From Talpa occidentalis (lineage: Eukaryota; Chordata; Mammalia; Eulipotyphla; Talpidae), in assembly GCF_014898055.3 (NCBI RefSeq), contig NW_023603184.1, positions 31,474,808-31,538,807 on the forward strand: DNA of 64,000 bases, in the 5' to 3' direction. The position numbers and the translations under genes are program-made. Of the stretch, positions 1-11,897 are shown in pieces. Below the pieces are notes generated by a model. The model was not told the origin of the DNA and ran no database searches. It saw only the letters and a list, made by a program, of their open reading frames with translations. The stretch's first letter is position 1; every line of letters begins with the position of its first letter.

Positions 1-2350
1 CTAAAAGCAGCTATTCACTGCTACTGCATGTGGCATTTTAGAACTGAATTAGCTTTTTATTCAAGTAACTACACTTGTTGTGAATAGCTTATCTGTAAAA
101 TTGCTACATTCACTACTGATTTTATTAACCTTTGGCTCTATCACAAAATGGTCTTCAGTTAGGAAAGACCTTTAAAATTGACACATTTTTTTCTTAGGGG
201 CCTTTATTCCAGTGACTTCAGATTTACTGAGTTTGATCCATTGAATTCTTTACCAGTTGTACTTAAAATTTTGAGTCTCAATAGGAAGTCAATAGTGCGT
301 AAATAAGGAAACACTTTTCAAAATGTAAATACGGCAAGCAATTTCCCTCATCAAAAGTTTTCAAATATCATCTTTCACTATAGCAGTTTCAGAATCAGCC
401 CTCTAGCCTTTTTTGGTCATAATTTGAAAAACTTAAAAACAATTAACAAAAATAGACTATTTTTTAAACTTTACGAATTATAACTACCTGTCCCTAGGCC
501 CAAAGCCAACAGAGAAAATTAAAAATCTAGGTATCTAGGTAAAATAAGATATTAGAAGTCTCTTCTTAATATAAATGTTAAATAAATAAAATCAAGTTTA
601 AGAGTCATCTAAAAGTCTTTTTTTACATCAGCTCATAAAAGTGACACTACAAACTGCTAGTTAGTGCTGCCACATGAAATACATGTAATTACAATCAATG
701 TTGCTAGAAATAAGACTGGGCATTGGGAAGTCACTAAATCGGGGCAAGGCAGGCACTTTACAGAGCTCTTCACCAAATAGGTATTTACTTCACCTCTTTT
801 ACAATATCCCCATATCTAGGCCGTTTACAATATAAAATTTTAAACAGGTAACTTTTTACAGCTGTAGCCGAAAGTGGGTCACTGCTATGTGGCGATAACT
901 AACTTTTTCTAATGAGAAAACCCAGAAACAAGCACTTCAGTGGAGAGAGAGAAAAAAAATTAAAGGGAGAAAGGGCAGGTGAGAGGGGAGAGGGGGCGGA
1001 AAAGAGGGTAGCTAATTTAAATTTTGTGAATTTGTCGCATGCTTTTATCTCTTCATTTTTATGAAAGGCATGGTGTTTAAACACAATATTCACCAAGCCA
1101 AATAAAATTAATAGCAATAAATGGCATTATCTAAAAATGTATCCTAGGGAATTTAAAAGAATAAAGAAATGTTATCTAGCATTGCTCTTTTAGTGAATCA
1201 TATATTACTTTAATAAACATTAGAATTTAACAATGAAAGGGCCAGAAGCCTGATTAACTAAAAGTGTATGTGCTGGGAATGACAGGGAGGGGTGGTGGTG
1301 ACACTGGAATGGAGTTCTCTGGTGGAGGAGATACACTTTTCCACAACAGTACTGGAAAGATTGAAGCACTTAACAGTAACTCCAAGGCAGTATCAATCAA
1401 GGAACTCAGCCAACAATCCAGAAGGATTTTAAATTAAGTTGAAAAGCTCTTAAGAATCAATTCCCTAGTCAGTTCTAATTTTTTTTAATGGACATTGTCT
1501 GAGAAGAAAGCCAAAAATACAATGCTAGTCATAATAGAAAGCTGCATTTGATCTTTTCTGCCCATAGGTAACCTGGTTATACTGCTGCATCTTGCCATGC
1601 AGCCTCCTCATACATCAGATGGGCTGTGATGGCCCCACTTCACAAGCTTAGTCCATCACTTAACATTGGCCTTTTTTGATATAGCCTTCTTTTAAATGTC
1701 ACAAAATAGGGCATCAAAAAGTCAACGAAAAGTAAATAGGGTAAGATGAAGAAATGAACAATCTATCAGAAGGTCCCCTGATAAAAGTTACTTTGTGGTA
1801 ACTGCCTGAGAAAGGAACCCCTGTCCCAGTGTACCAGCAGCTAATTTGGGTTCTGAATCCAACAGCAGTTTCAAAAGCTTTTCACTCTAAGGGGCCCCAG
1901 TGCATCATAAAGATAAAGGATTTCAGTACAAAACCACCACAAAGAACTCTATTATCTTATCAGTCTTTGGTTACAACAGCTGAACCAATATGACTAAACT
2001 CTGAATGACTTTTTTCAAAACAGCAAAATACTGGAATTTCTTTGTTTTCTCATCAGTCAGCTATTGTCATTGCTCCCATATGCTACTGTCCATTCCTTAG
2101 TAAATAAAAAGTTTAATAAATGCAGCAATTGTACTCTTAGGAATCATTTACAGGCCACTACACAGGAAGTACAGCTCATGGACTGAGGTACAGGGTACTT
2201 TTTTTTTTTCACTAGATGTATCAGAATTTCCTTCTTAAAATGTAAACAGCTGTCCTTTAAATGTCATAAAAATCTATGGTGTACAAACAAGACAAGGATA
2301 CCCACAAACTCCCTAAATTAAGATCAAACTCACTTGTCTATTCTGGGTAC
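1..2350. other. Repeat-poor sequence; possible gene 3' region or intron
   Basis: No MIR, L2, L1 or young SINE is recognisable here, which is unusual for this window. A minus-strand AATAAA lies at 61 down to 56, so this could be the 3' untranslated region of a minus-strand gene ending near the left edge. It could equally be intron downstream of the splice-donor-like site at 2351-2357. No convincing long reading frame is present; the 72-codon frame at 899-1117 is lysine/serine/leucine-rich and not protein-like. Confidence 0.25.
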
Positions 2351-2356
2351 ACTCAC

Positions 2357-2383
2357 CTCTCCTTCAGCTTCCCCAATTTCTAA
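2357..2383 (-). CDS. Candidate 27-nt microexon
   Basis: Read on the minus strand, a pyrimidine-rich acceptor (GACTTCTTTTTTCAG) ends at 2384. Next come 27 nt with no in-frame stop (LEIGEAEGE in the frame starting at the first base), then the donor-like AG|GTGAGT. The length is a multiple of three, as is common for mammalian microexons. The segment to its right (2384-2762) also has short open stretches in all three minus frames, so a longer exon sharing this donor is possible. No family is recognised. The call rests only on splice-site shape and frame. Confidence 0.25.
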
Positions 2384-2762
2384 CTGAAAAAAGAAGTCTA
2401 TTCCTGGATCAGCTGAGGTCTATTCATGTTGCAAATCCCAATAAAGCAAGAACAATCCATGGAATTCTGCCATCCAGTCTCCCAATCTCACAGCTGGCCC
2501 TTCAACCCATTGTGCTTTCTTAACCCGTCCTCTTGGGGTCCGGAAATGAAGGTATCATGAAGCATTTCTCCTTCAGTATAGACAGACTGCCTTTACATTT
2601 CCGTTCTCTATGAATGAAAATCGGTCAATGGCTACATCCCCATAATTCAGACATAATTTCAGCCTTTCAGAAACATGGAATTCTTTGGTCTCTTGGGGAC
2701 AAAACAGTAAAGTTATTTGTATCACTATAGCCACCTGGTATTATAGGATTGGCTCATTCTAG
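2384..2762 (-). other. Gene-like minus-strand segment, unassigned
   Basis: This stretch is less AT-rich than its surroundings and has protein-like short open stretches on the minus strand: about 33 codons containing KLCLNYGDVAIDRFSFIENG, then a shifted frame of about 41 codons containing RGRVKKAQWVEGPAVRLGDW. Stops and frame changes break them, so this is not one intact exon. It could be a decayed retrocopy, a conserved 3' UTR or chance. I do not recognise the protein. Confidence 0.2.
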
Positions 2763-2809
2763 AAACTCCATCAGAGTGAGAAAATAGGCAAGGAAAAACT
2801 AAGAAAAAT

Positions 2810-3005
2810 AAACCTTATTCATTAACGAGGTGTTGTCTTAAACACTTTTATGTATTATGTGCTATCTAATTTAATCTTCATCCTAATTGTAACATTGTTA
2901 TTTTCATTTCAAAGAAGAAACATTAAGCTTTCAGGAAGTAAAGAAACTAGATCAAGCCACAGAGCATTTGACTAGATTTGAATTCGGATCTTCTGATTCC
3001 TAATG
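2810..3005 (-). repeat. MIR-type SINE remnant
   Basis: The order of motifs matches the reverse complement of the MIR core: an ATTAAATTAG-type stretch, a purine-rich segment from the reversed 'cctcatctgtaaa' block, then a reversed 'gggttcgaatcc' B-box-like end (gatttgaattcggatc). It is heavily diverged, as expected for this old mammalian family. Confidence 0.55.
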
Positions 3006-3719
3006 CAAGGAAATCTGGAGTCTAAAGAAAAGTTATCTTCCCTTGCCTCAGATTTAGAATATATAGGGGAATTTCTAAAAGAACAATGTTCTAAGGGACT
3101 TAGAATTTTAATGCCATATAAGGCTTAGAAGTATACATATTACATTTAAAAGCATAGCTAGGCAATCAGAAAACCAGAGGTCAGTAAAATGAACTTTGAC
3201 ATCCCTTAGATGTAAAAACAGATCCTGACTTTAAGTGATACGCCTGGAATTACTCAGAAAGTTAGCACCCAGCCTGACAGTCAAGATACTCTTATGTTTA
3301 TTCCCTAGTCCCTCTCTCCAAAGAGCTTATGACCTTCTAGTTCTGAGTGCAAGTACAAAGATTATGCAGACTACAGCCTCCCCAAACATTCCAGATACAA
3401 TATTTACAAAACCCATGAAAGGCTGAGAAACACACTCACATATTTTCACACATCAGGTCTGCTACGCCTTAGGGAGCAGTGTGCCTACAGGCTGAGTAGG
3501 AAAGATACTAGCTAAGAGGAGGTCCCCTGAAGAAATCTAGGAGGTACACCTAGTCAGGAATGAGAAACCTCCCAGATACAACTAAGCCCTAGTGTAGTTG
3601 CCTTTACAAATACATCATATACCTTGTTCATTTCTAGGTGTATTTTTAACTTGCCTAGTGAAAAGAGAGGGAATGCCTGCCCTAACTCATCATGCCTCAG
3701 TGAATAATAATACATTAAA
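3006..3719. other. Unannotated AT-rich interval
   Basis: I see no recognisable repeat, exon or RNA gene. The plus-strand frames at 3235-3426 and 3598-3825 have no protein-like composition or splice context. Confidence 0.5.
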
Positions 3720-3925
3720 CTTATATACCATTTTTGGTACTAGAAAGTGTTATATAAATATACATAAACTAATTTATTCTTCACAACAATCCTATGAGGA
3801 AGGCCATACTTTATTCCCATTTTAAAGATGAGGAAAATGTCAAGTAACGTGTCCAAATCCTAAGCTGTTAAATCATATATCAATGACTCAAAATCAGGCA
3901 GTTTGGTCACCAATTCTGTCCTCTT
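3720..3925 (-). repeat. MIR-type SINE remnant
   Basis: It contains 'cacaacaatcctatgaggaaggc', 'attcccattttaaagatgagga' and a degraded 'caagtaacgtgtccaa' segment in the order of a reverse-complement MIR. The B-box end is eroded near 3890-3910. Confidence 0.65.
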
Positions 3926-5489
3926 AAGCACTCTGATAAATGGATAATAGTACTCCTAAATGATGCACCTTCTCAAAATTACTTCACCGAGGAAACAAAG
4001 TAGCTGAAATTCTCCTTACAATCTTTTTTTTAAATGGTTTGTAAGTTCCTTACTAAAACTATTTACTTACAAAAGAATCTTTGACAGTTTTTGTTCTTTA
4101 AGATAGCTCAGCCCACTAGCACAAAACCATACAGACCACTCAATCTAAGTCACAAATATTCACCACTGTTTGTAGTCATTTTTCATGACTAATGTAATCT
4201 CTCACTCTCTTACTTACTCGCTCCTTCCCTCCCACTGATCTTATTTCTTCCTTGTGCTGAGAACCCCCTATCTTGATTCTTGTGTTTAACTCCCTTAGAT
4301 CTATTGAAAATTTGTGGTCCTGGATTCTCAAACATTGGAATTTTGGTTCTCCCCAACAGACTGATTTTGACTGGTTCTCTGTTTTTTGGTGCCATTTTTG
4401 GCTCCTCCATGATTGTCAGTTTCATGAAATGTACTCCTGTTCCCAATTACCTGATCAGCAATCTAAATAGCCCAATCCAGATTTTTTTTTCCCATGCTGT
4501 TTATAAGAATCAGGACATCCAGTGGACCTAGCTGTTGCCAGTGCTAAGACTTTGATGAGATGGCATGCCAAAAAATTTAAATAAAACAAAACAAGTAGGG
4601 GACTGTTTGTTTGTGTTTTTACATAATCATAGAGAGTTCAGCCTCCCAAATTACTGTGCTGAGTATCTGATCAGATAATAGGCCAATGATAGAGATTCCA
4701 CCCATCACCAATTCAGATTATGAGTCTGAGAGGGAAAATGCAAATGGAAATTTCATATTGATTCTAAAATTGCTCTGTCTTTGATTGTTATTTCATATTG
4801 AATTCAGCTGGATAAATAGCATGCTCTTTTCATTCTTAATTTTAACTTTAATGATGATTTCTGGGTACAATAGGTGTAATCATCATTGTATTATGGGAAC
4901 ACATTACGTTCAGAAAATTATTTTGAAGATTATCTAATGTTTTCCATGTAGAACATACAATATTCTGGATACAACTGTTAAGGAATGACAAAGGAAGAAA
5001 GTTAAACTCTAACCAGAAAATATCCAGGTGATTTTGAACATGTTAGCATAAAACATGAACAAAATATTCAAAAACCATTCCTCACTGTTTTAAAAATTAC
5101 ATTAACATCAATGTATGTTTGCTCAGCCTACAGAGAAAAATTAGTTTAGCCGCTAATAGAATGTCCCATTTTAATACTGCAGCATTTTCTTATAAATGCA
5201 TAGTACAGCATGATTCAGGGTTTTAAAAGAGGACCACTTTATACAGTAACTGCAGGTTAATAAATGAAACTAGAGAAGTTTATAAAAATTGATGATTATA
5301 AAATCAGTGGTTGCAGAGGCAGTGGGCTTTATAAATATATGGATCTCAGGCACATCCTCCTTATTGGGCTCTCTTGGCTCCCCACTCAGGTGTAAAGACT
5401 CTGTTGAGAATTAGAAAAGAATCTTTCACTACTCATAATTCAATAGAGAAAATTACTCATAATCCTATAGAGAAAACTGATGGGGAGGA
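3926..5489. other. Unannotated interval
   Basis: No known repeat or gene is recognised. The overlapping short frames near 4210-4531 on both strands lack splice signals and a protein-like pattern. The pyrimidine-rich stretch at 4190-4260 is low complexity. Confidence 0.4.
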
Positions 5490-5640
5490 AAAGCATATAT
5501 GGGCCATAATGGGAACTTCCTACCTGATTGTTAGCTCCTTCAGGGCAGGGTCTATGTCACAAGCATCTCTATGACAAAGCACTTATTTAGAGTTGCCTAT
5601 CACTTATTTTATGTTCAGTAAAGTAAAATGAACTAATAAT
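5490..5640 (+). repeat. L2 3'-end fragment
   Basis: 'gttagctccttcagggcagggtct' followed by a degraded 'acttattttatgttcagtaaa' tail matches the usual L2 3' end (gagctccttgagggcaggga ... ctcaataaatg). It is old and diverged. Confidence 0.55.
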
Positions 5641-5929
5641 CAACCAGGATGTTCAAGATAGGTAGTCACAGCAATTAACAAACCAGATGGAATTATCAGG
5701 AACTTTGGCAGCACTTGCACCATATCTAAGTTACTTCCAGTTTGGTAACCATTGTAACTAACAAAGCTCAATGACTACCCCACTTGCGGTGTCAGCAGTA
5801 GAAAAGCAAATCCAATAAAATATAGAGATAAATAATAATGTTTTATCAATTTAAGAAGTGTAGATTCAGACTCAAACATTTTTTGAGATGGTCCAAATAT
5901 TTTCTATGTGCTGGAGTTAGCATTTAGCA

Positions 5930-6080
5930 TTTTTATCTGTTTCAACAAACTTGGAAAAATGAGTCTGAAGAAGAGGGCTAAAAATATGTCTAAGATAACA
6001 TAGCTTGTAATAAATCAAGCCATGGTTCTAAGCCAGATGGTCTAATCCCCAAGTCCAGACTCTTTCTAGTAAACCACACA
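5930..6080 (-). repeat. MIR-type SINE remnant
   Basis: It shows reversed MIR motifs: a 'gaaaaatgagtctgaagaag' block, a 'taagataacatagcttgtaa' block and a terminal 'tccccaagtccagactctt'. Strongly diverged. Confidence 0.45.
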
Positions 6081-6510
6081 TTTCTGTAAGGGTAAGGGAG
6101 AGAGAAGAATGGCAACTAGTTTAAGACACTGACTTTTTGGAAAGCCTTCATTAAATCTTTTTGCTTTTTAAAAAATTAAATAACTTGTTGGTATTAAAAT
6201 GGTGTTTAAAGCAATTTAAAAAACAATCATAGTTTAATATGATATAAGATAGTGTAAGAATTGAAATCTGATGGCTAAAAGGACTGAGTCTACACAGACA
6301 GATTTGAAAACTCTCCACTTATACTATGACACTTAGAAATCCAATTTCAAATTATTTTAAAAAATTACAAATAGTTCATGGACATAAATCACACAATTTA
6401 GAAGACAGAATCAACCAAATGACTATAGATAGAAAACATTTCAAAGGAATTTATATTATATATTAACACTTTTGAATGTCAATTTCTTCCAATAAAGTTC
6501 AATAATATAC

Positions 6511-6533
6511 CAACTGATTCAGAGAATCAGTTG
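6511..6533. repeat. Short hairpin
   Basis: This is a perfect 10-bp inverted repeat, CAACTGATTC / GAATCAGTTG, around a 3-nt loop AGA. No associated gene is seen, so it may be chance. Confidence 0.6.
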
Positions 6534-6649
6534 TAATTCTTAATTGCCGAAAGAAAGAACTACCAAAGGAGCTACAGTCGATTAACTCATTCATGTATAC
6601 ATGTATCACCAAAGCTTTTTAGAAGAATGTTTTTAAAAACTACACTCTT

Positions 6650-6927
6650 TTTTTTTTTAAGATTTATTTATTTATTTATACAAGCACTGGGTACAGTCAG
6701 AAGCGCGGGAGGGTGAGAGAATTCACCTGAGCCAGAGCAGGGAGCAGAGCAGTCAGAAGGACCGAAGTACACTGCTGAGGGGAGCAGCGAGAGGCAGGAG
6801 AGGTCTGTGCGCCATGTGGGACCCTCCTCCGGTGGCCGGGGAGCAGCCGGGGATCGAACCAGCACTGTAGAGGCTGCGGGCAGCTTCGCAAATCCAGCGC
6901 TCAACCGCTGTGCCACCGGGGAGGCCC
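6650..6927 (-). mobile_element. Young tRNA-derived SINE (subfamily A)
   Basis: A full-length copy in reverse orientation, with the A/T-rich tail at left and the tRNA-like head (GGGCCTCCCCGGTGGCACAG on the minus strand) at right. It has a perfect 16-bp TSD (TAAAAACTACACTCTT) at 6634-6649 and 6928-6943. It belongs to the form with the longer GC-rich middle (reversed 'ccggtggccggggagcagcc'). The reading frames predicted here are SINE sequence, not genes. Confidence 0.95.
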
Positions 6928-6943
6928 TAAAAACTACACTCTT

Positions 6944-7539
6944 GAAGATAAAATTCATTCCTTGGTTGAATTTCAAAAGAAGAATGTCCCTGACTATCTC
7001 TTCCAACAGTTTAAAATCTTCTGCCAACCCACACTTCTCACGCTATATTTTGTATACCTTCACTAGCTGAGAAGATTTTGTTCAGCTGATTCATTTTGTA
7101 CTGTTGAAGAAAATAATAGGTGTGCCAGAATAAGCTTTTACAAGCTATCAGCAACCTCATTTGAAATTTCTGGGTCTACTTGAGAAAAACATTTTAATTA
7201 AGTTAAATAAATATAATTAACTTGTTTCTTTTACAGCTACAAGTTTAAGATAATTTTTTTTTTAATATAAGTGCTCATTGACTTAAAAAAAAAATGCATT
7301 CTTACCATCTGATTGACATCCATAGCATAGCTCTCAATCACTTTCAAAAATGTTGATAGAGTTATTTCTGTCTAAATATTTAAGGTACTATTCTTCAAGC
7401 AGTATTAAGTTCTCACACACCAATGACAAATTTTGTTTTGTTATATTTCATAACAAAGGCAATTCATCTCATCACCTTTTTGGCAGTGACAGACAAAATC
7501 TTCTGAGTTACCTTATAGGCCATTTCTCTTTCAGTTTGT
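6944..7539. other. Unannotated AT-rich interval
   Basis: No recognisable repeat or coding signal is seen. The plus-strand frame 7350-7616 runs into the L2/MIR-like tail that follows. Confidence 0.45.
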
Positions 7540-7625
7540 TTATAATATACTTGCTATTTTCCCAGCACCTTGAACAGTTCCAGATACATAATAGGTCTTC
7601 AATAAATACTTGTTGAAAAGAATTC
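7540..7625 (+). repeat. L2/MIR 3'-tail fragment
   Basis: 'cagcaccttgaacagttccag' followed by 'ataataggtcttcaataaat' and 'acttgttgaa' is the common 3' end shared by L2 and MIR-like elements. Confidence 0.65.
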
Positions 7626-7871
7626 CATTACATAAATTCTTTCCTATAATTCACCATTCAAATTAGGACATTACTTAAAGGAAAGGAGGAAGGAGCTGTT
7701 ATTTGTACATCAAGAACCTAAGTGTAAACCAGGACAGTCCCAGATAAGCTACAATATATGAATGTCCCAGTCATAAATTGTACTCACTTAATTTATGTTT
7801 CTGATTAAGTAATGCTACATTAACAAAACCTTAAAGATGACATATAAATTTCATAAAAATTTCATGTTATG

Positions 7872-8138
7872 GGGGGGCCTCCCTGGTGGCGCAGGTGGTT
7901 GAGCACAGCGCTACAAAGCTGTCTGCAGCCTCTGCAGTGCCAGTTCGATCCCCACCAGCCTTGGAACAACCCACATGGTGAGACAGACCTCTCCTGTCTC
8001 GCCCGCTGCTCCCCAAAGCAGTGTATTTCATCAGTCTGCTTGTTCTGTTCCCTGCTCTGTCTCTGGTGAATCCTCTCACCCTCCCGCATATCTGGCCTAT
8101 ACTATGGTTCTTGTATAAATAAATTAAATCTTTAAAAA
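7872..8138 (+). mobile_element. Young tRNA-derived SINE (subfamily C)
   Basis: A full-length forward copy with a perfect 15-bp TSD (AAATTTCATGTTATG) at 7857-7871 and 8139-8153. It has the B-box 'gttcgatcc' near 7943 and the subfamily-specific 3' end 'tctggcctatac...ttcttgtata'. The middle is shorter than in the copies at 6650 and 33765. Confidence 0.95.
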
Positions 8139-8153
8139 AAATTTCATGTTATG

Positions 8154-9602
8154 AATTTTATGCTATTGGTAAGCCTGAAATATGAATGGCACAATTTTAT
8201 AGAATAATTTGATTCAATTCATCATTATAGAATATATGTAGAAACTCATAATAAATAATATGTGTATATATGTATACATATATATATTGATCCACTATTT
8301 AGAGTAAGTATAACTATGTAAACAAATGCTCCTTATTCACCAAGTACTCTGAAGTGAAAATTTTAATTTAACATTCACAGTTAATCCATTTCCCATGAAA
8401 TGCAATTCCCAATAAAAGGAATATTAAGGTCATGCTAATTTTTTCCCAGTTTAGAAGAGATAAATGTATGATTTTACTTAGTAATTAATAAAGCAATGCA
8501 AAAAATGGCCTTGTTAAAAAAAACGAGATTGTTAAAACACCTAAGTCATACAGCATTACATTATAAATTTTACTTTTGCTGATATTAAGTGCGTATTATA
8601 TGATGAAAACACAAACACATAAATCACTGAAAAACTTACATTTGTTTCTGAAGATTCTAAGGCCTTTGGGTATACATAATGAAGAAATAATGAATTTTAT
8701 TGTAAAGGAACACTAATGGAAAAGTCCTATCTAGCATAAAAACAGTAAGTCAAAAACTTTCCCACTATAAGTAGAAAATACAACCAAACTTTTGGAAATC
8801 TAGACAAGACTAGCAATTCAACAAAAATCATGAAGTCAATGACCTTTGTATAAATCCTATGAGAAAAGTGTACTTCCCCACTTCTACAACAAGTGTTGGA
8901 AAATCCACAACCCTACAATTATTTCAGAGAGTTTACAGTTTCTGAGACATTAACAACATTGTGTACCAATTTTTTACTGTGATAGAAAAGTAATTCCTAT
9001 ATTACATTAGAAGCATGAAAACAAACCACCTATACCTCTAAAACTGAGCTACATTTGAGTCCTAAAATTCTAACTAGAGATTTCCAAGCAAAACTTAAAA
9101 GAAAAATAAGGATAGGTAAGTTCTGAATGAAATATAATTCCCATGCTAATTCCATAAATAAGTGTATCTAATATAGCATATTTAATAACTGAAGATTATA
9201 GGTACTTAAAAAACAAAAATATAAACTAAATGAAAATAAAGAGATACTGTGAAAACAAGAAACCACCAAATTACAAGAAAAATCTATTAAGTGTAATCTA
9301 AGGGAAAGCATTCTGCCATTCCTGGAGCTCCTCAGCCACTGCTTTAAAAGGATACCTAAGGTACTATGGTAACAGAATTAGTTCATAGTAGCAAAAGCTA
9401 CACTAGTGGCAGTATAAAAAAATTTTTTTTAAGGAAAAGAGTCTAAAATACTAACATGAGCATCAATTAATAATTTTCAGGAATGTTCCAAAGGCAAATG
9501 ATTAAATTACTACAACCCAATATAGGTAAGTAGAGATTTGGTGTGACTTTAGAAACAAATTCACTTAAGCAACTGAGTTAAAACATTATTTGTACAAAAA
9601 TT
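8154..9602. other. Unannotated AT-rich interval
   Basis: I recognise no repeat family, exon or RNA gene. Simple TA-rich runs occur at about 8260-8290. Confidence 0.45.
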
Positions 9603-9611
9603 AGTTTTTCA

Positions 9612-9883
9612 GGGTCTCTCTGGTTGCTCACGGGATTAAGCACAGCACTATGAAGCTATCTGCAACCTCTGTAGCATGAGTTTGATTCCTGGCCAGCCAA
9701 GGAGATACCCACACCGCGCGGCAGACCTCTCCTGTCTCATCCGCTGCTCCCCTCAGCAGTGTATTTCAGTAGATCTGCCTGTTCTGTTCCCCACTCTGTC
9801 TCTGGTGAATCCTCTCACCCCCTGCTCCTCTGGCCTGTACCCCAGTTCTTGTATGCATAAATAAATAAAACTTTAAAAAAATC
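9612..9883 (+). mobile_element. Young tRNA-derived SINE (subfamily C)
   Basis: A forward copy with a degraded head ('gggtctctctggttgctcacgg'), so older than most others here. It has a 9-bp TSD (AGTTTTTCA) at 9603-9611 and 9884-9892. The 3' part shares 'ctctggcctgtaccccagttc' with the copies at 7872 and 26405. Confidence 0.9.
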
Positions 9884-9892
9884 AGTTTTTCA

Positions 9893-10749
9893 AAATAAAT
9901 AAATAAAACAAATATAAAATTCAGTTTTTCAAGATCTTTGTTTGAGCAAAATATTGATTAGCTAATTTAGAGCAGAAAAAAGGGAGAAAAACGACTCAAG
10001 TATATATCAATTTTCTGTATGGCAACAGGATAAAGGAAACAAATGACTGACTTTCCCAAAAAAACACCACAGGTAGAGGTTTTGGCCAAAGGCTTCCAAG
10101 TTTTAATTATCATGACAACAAACTAAAGACAAGTGAGTTCCTGGATATCAGGCATGGTTATATACATCCATTCATGAGCTAAATATAAACATCTGAAGTA
10201 ACTGCTCTTTGGAATTATCTGCATCTGAGAACACAGATAATCAAGAATTAACTACACAACTCTTTTGTTCCTCCACTGTTTAAATTAACTAAATAATCAA
10301 TAGCAGCTTAGACTGCTTGGAAAGAGTCAACAAGAATTTTCTCTGGAAAACTGAAAAATACAAGGCAGAGATCATCAGCAAGAGTGAGGTCATATTATTA
10401 TTATTATTACTATCATTCATTTCACTGTCATTACAAAATAAAAGCCACAGCAAAAATTCTATCAGAGTAATAATTCTACTAAGATGAATATATATAGTTA
10501 ATAATTATTTATTACTAGGCTACTTGTTTTAACCTTCTTTCTATTTGAGTTAGTAAAGTCATAACAAATTGATCATAAAAGACCCTACTTAAGCCTAAAA
10601 ACATGCCAAAATATGTTTATGAAGATATTAAATATTTAGTTTGTATAAGGAGAGTAAAAATGAATGATAATATACATGAAAATAAACCAGATATAATAAT
10701 AATCAAAACAACCAAAAAGGCACTAGATTAGATTTCATACACAGAACAT
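9893..10749. other. Unannotated AT-rich interval
   Basis: It contains a short (ATT)n run near 10394-10410 and nothing else that I can assign. Confidence 0.45.
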
Positions 10750-10885
10750 TTTTTTTGAGCCTTCAGTCCACCCAGTAAGGTAGTTATTATCATCATCATC
10801 ACTAATTTACAAATAAAGAAAAAGATGCATAGAGGACACAGTTTTATCTAAAATCACACAGCCAGAACTTAAACCCTAACTTCAA
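10750..10885 (-). repeat. MIR-type SINE remnant
   Basis: 'agtaaggtagttattatcat', then a reversed 'acagatgaggaaa'-type block and 'aaaatcacacagccagaact' follow reverse-complement MIR order. Confidence 0.6.
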
Positions 10886-11053
10886 AGTTACTTCCCTTTC
10901 CATTTTAATGGTCAATTTTTCTAGACTGATATTCTGAAAATAATAATAAATTTTCTTGAAGTTGAATGGTCTCATTAACATGAAAGTAATAACATGTTTA
11001 TTTTTCCTAGCCTGTACCCAGACTGACCCCATACACAGAAGAACTAGAGGAAA

Positions 11054-11080
11054 GTGTGTGTGTGTGTGTGTGTGTGTGTA
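11054..11080. repeat. (TG)n microsatellite
   Basis: An uninterrupted GT dinucleotide run of about 13 units, followed by a looser GTAT-rich tail. It explains the low-complexity frames predicted on both strands here. Confidence 0.95.
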
Positions 11081-11379
11081 TCTGGTATACGTGTATGTAT
11101 ATATCTCCAAATGTATTTCCAAATTTGAACATAAGACGATTTTTACAAATCCGCTAAATATGTGAGTTTTTTAAGGGGAAAAAGAGAACATTGTGAAAGA
11201 AAAAAAATCTTGCATTTTTCATACTTAACCCAAGTTATTTGTTCTTCATTACTTTTCACCACTGGTTTTGCCATCATTAATCTATATCTGAAAATGACAT
11301 TTTAAAACCTACCTTAAATATTAAAAAGTAACTTGAGATGTCTCTGTAAAGTACACTTATTTAAGGACTCATAGAAAAT

Positions 11380-11560
11380 TAATGTAAAGATTCCAAGAAA
11401 TCACTTAACAACCAAGTTTCACAAATCAGGAAATGAAAGGTAAAAAGGGAAAGTGACATGCCTGATGGTATTTGGTTAAGTAATGGCAGAGTTAGGACTA
11501 TAACCAAGAAGTCTGGATCCTCAGTTCAGAACTTCTACTGTAACATGCTACCTGCTTTAA
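11380..11560 (-). repeat. MIR-type SINE remnant
   Basis: 'tcacaaatcaggaaatgaaagg', 'aagtgacatgcctgatgg', 'taatggcagagttaggac' and 'tctggatcctcagttc' follow the reverse-complement MIR sequence in order. Confidence 0.6.
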
Positions 11561-11897
11561 AAAAATCAAACTAATGCACTTTTTCAGATAATAGCAGAAT
11601 TCAGTAAGAATATTCCTCAATCAACTTAAGCAACATTGATTCCTTGCTGAATATTACTCAGCAATCAAAAAAGATTTCTTACTATTTTAGGGTATTTTCA
11701 ATTCCTAATCTACCATGTAATCTAACAATGAAATGCCAGTCAAATGACAGAAGCAACCAATAGGAAAATATTCTAAAAACATGACTTGTCTAATGATACT
11801 GACTTTTACCTTAGAACCTCAGCATGCAAATTTTTATATATGCTGGTTTAGAGAGACTAATCATAATTTAAACAATACTTTTTAAGAAGTAATGAAT

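Noticed and set aside
6668..7070. Overlapping 119-, 64- and 87-codon frames
   Set aside because: They lie in or run out of the young SINE at 6650-6927. The same frames recur in other SINE copies (for example 33733-34042), so they are repeat shadows.
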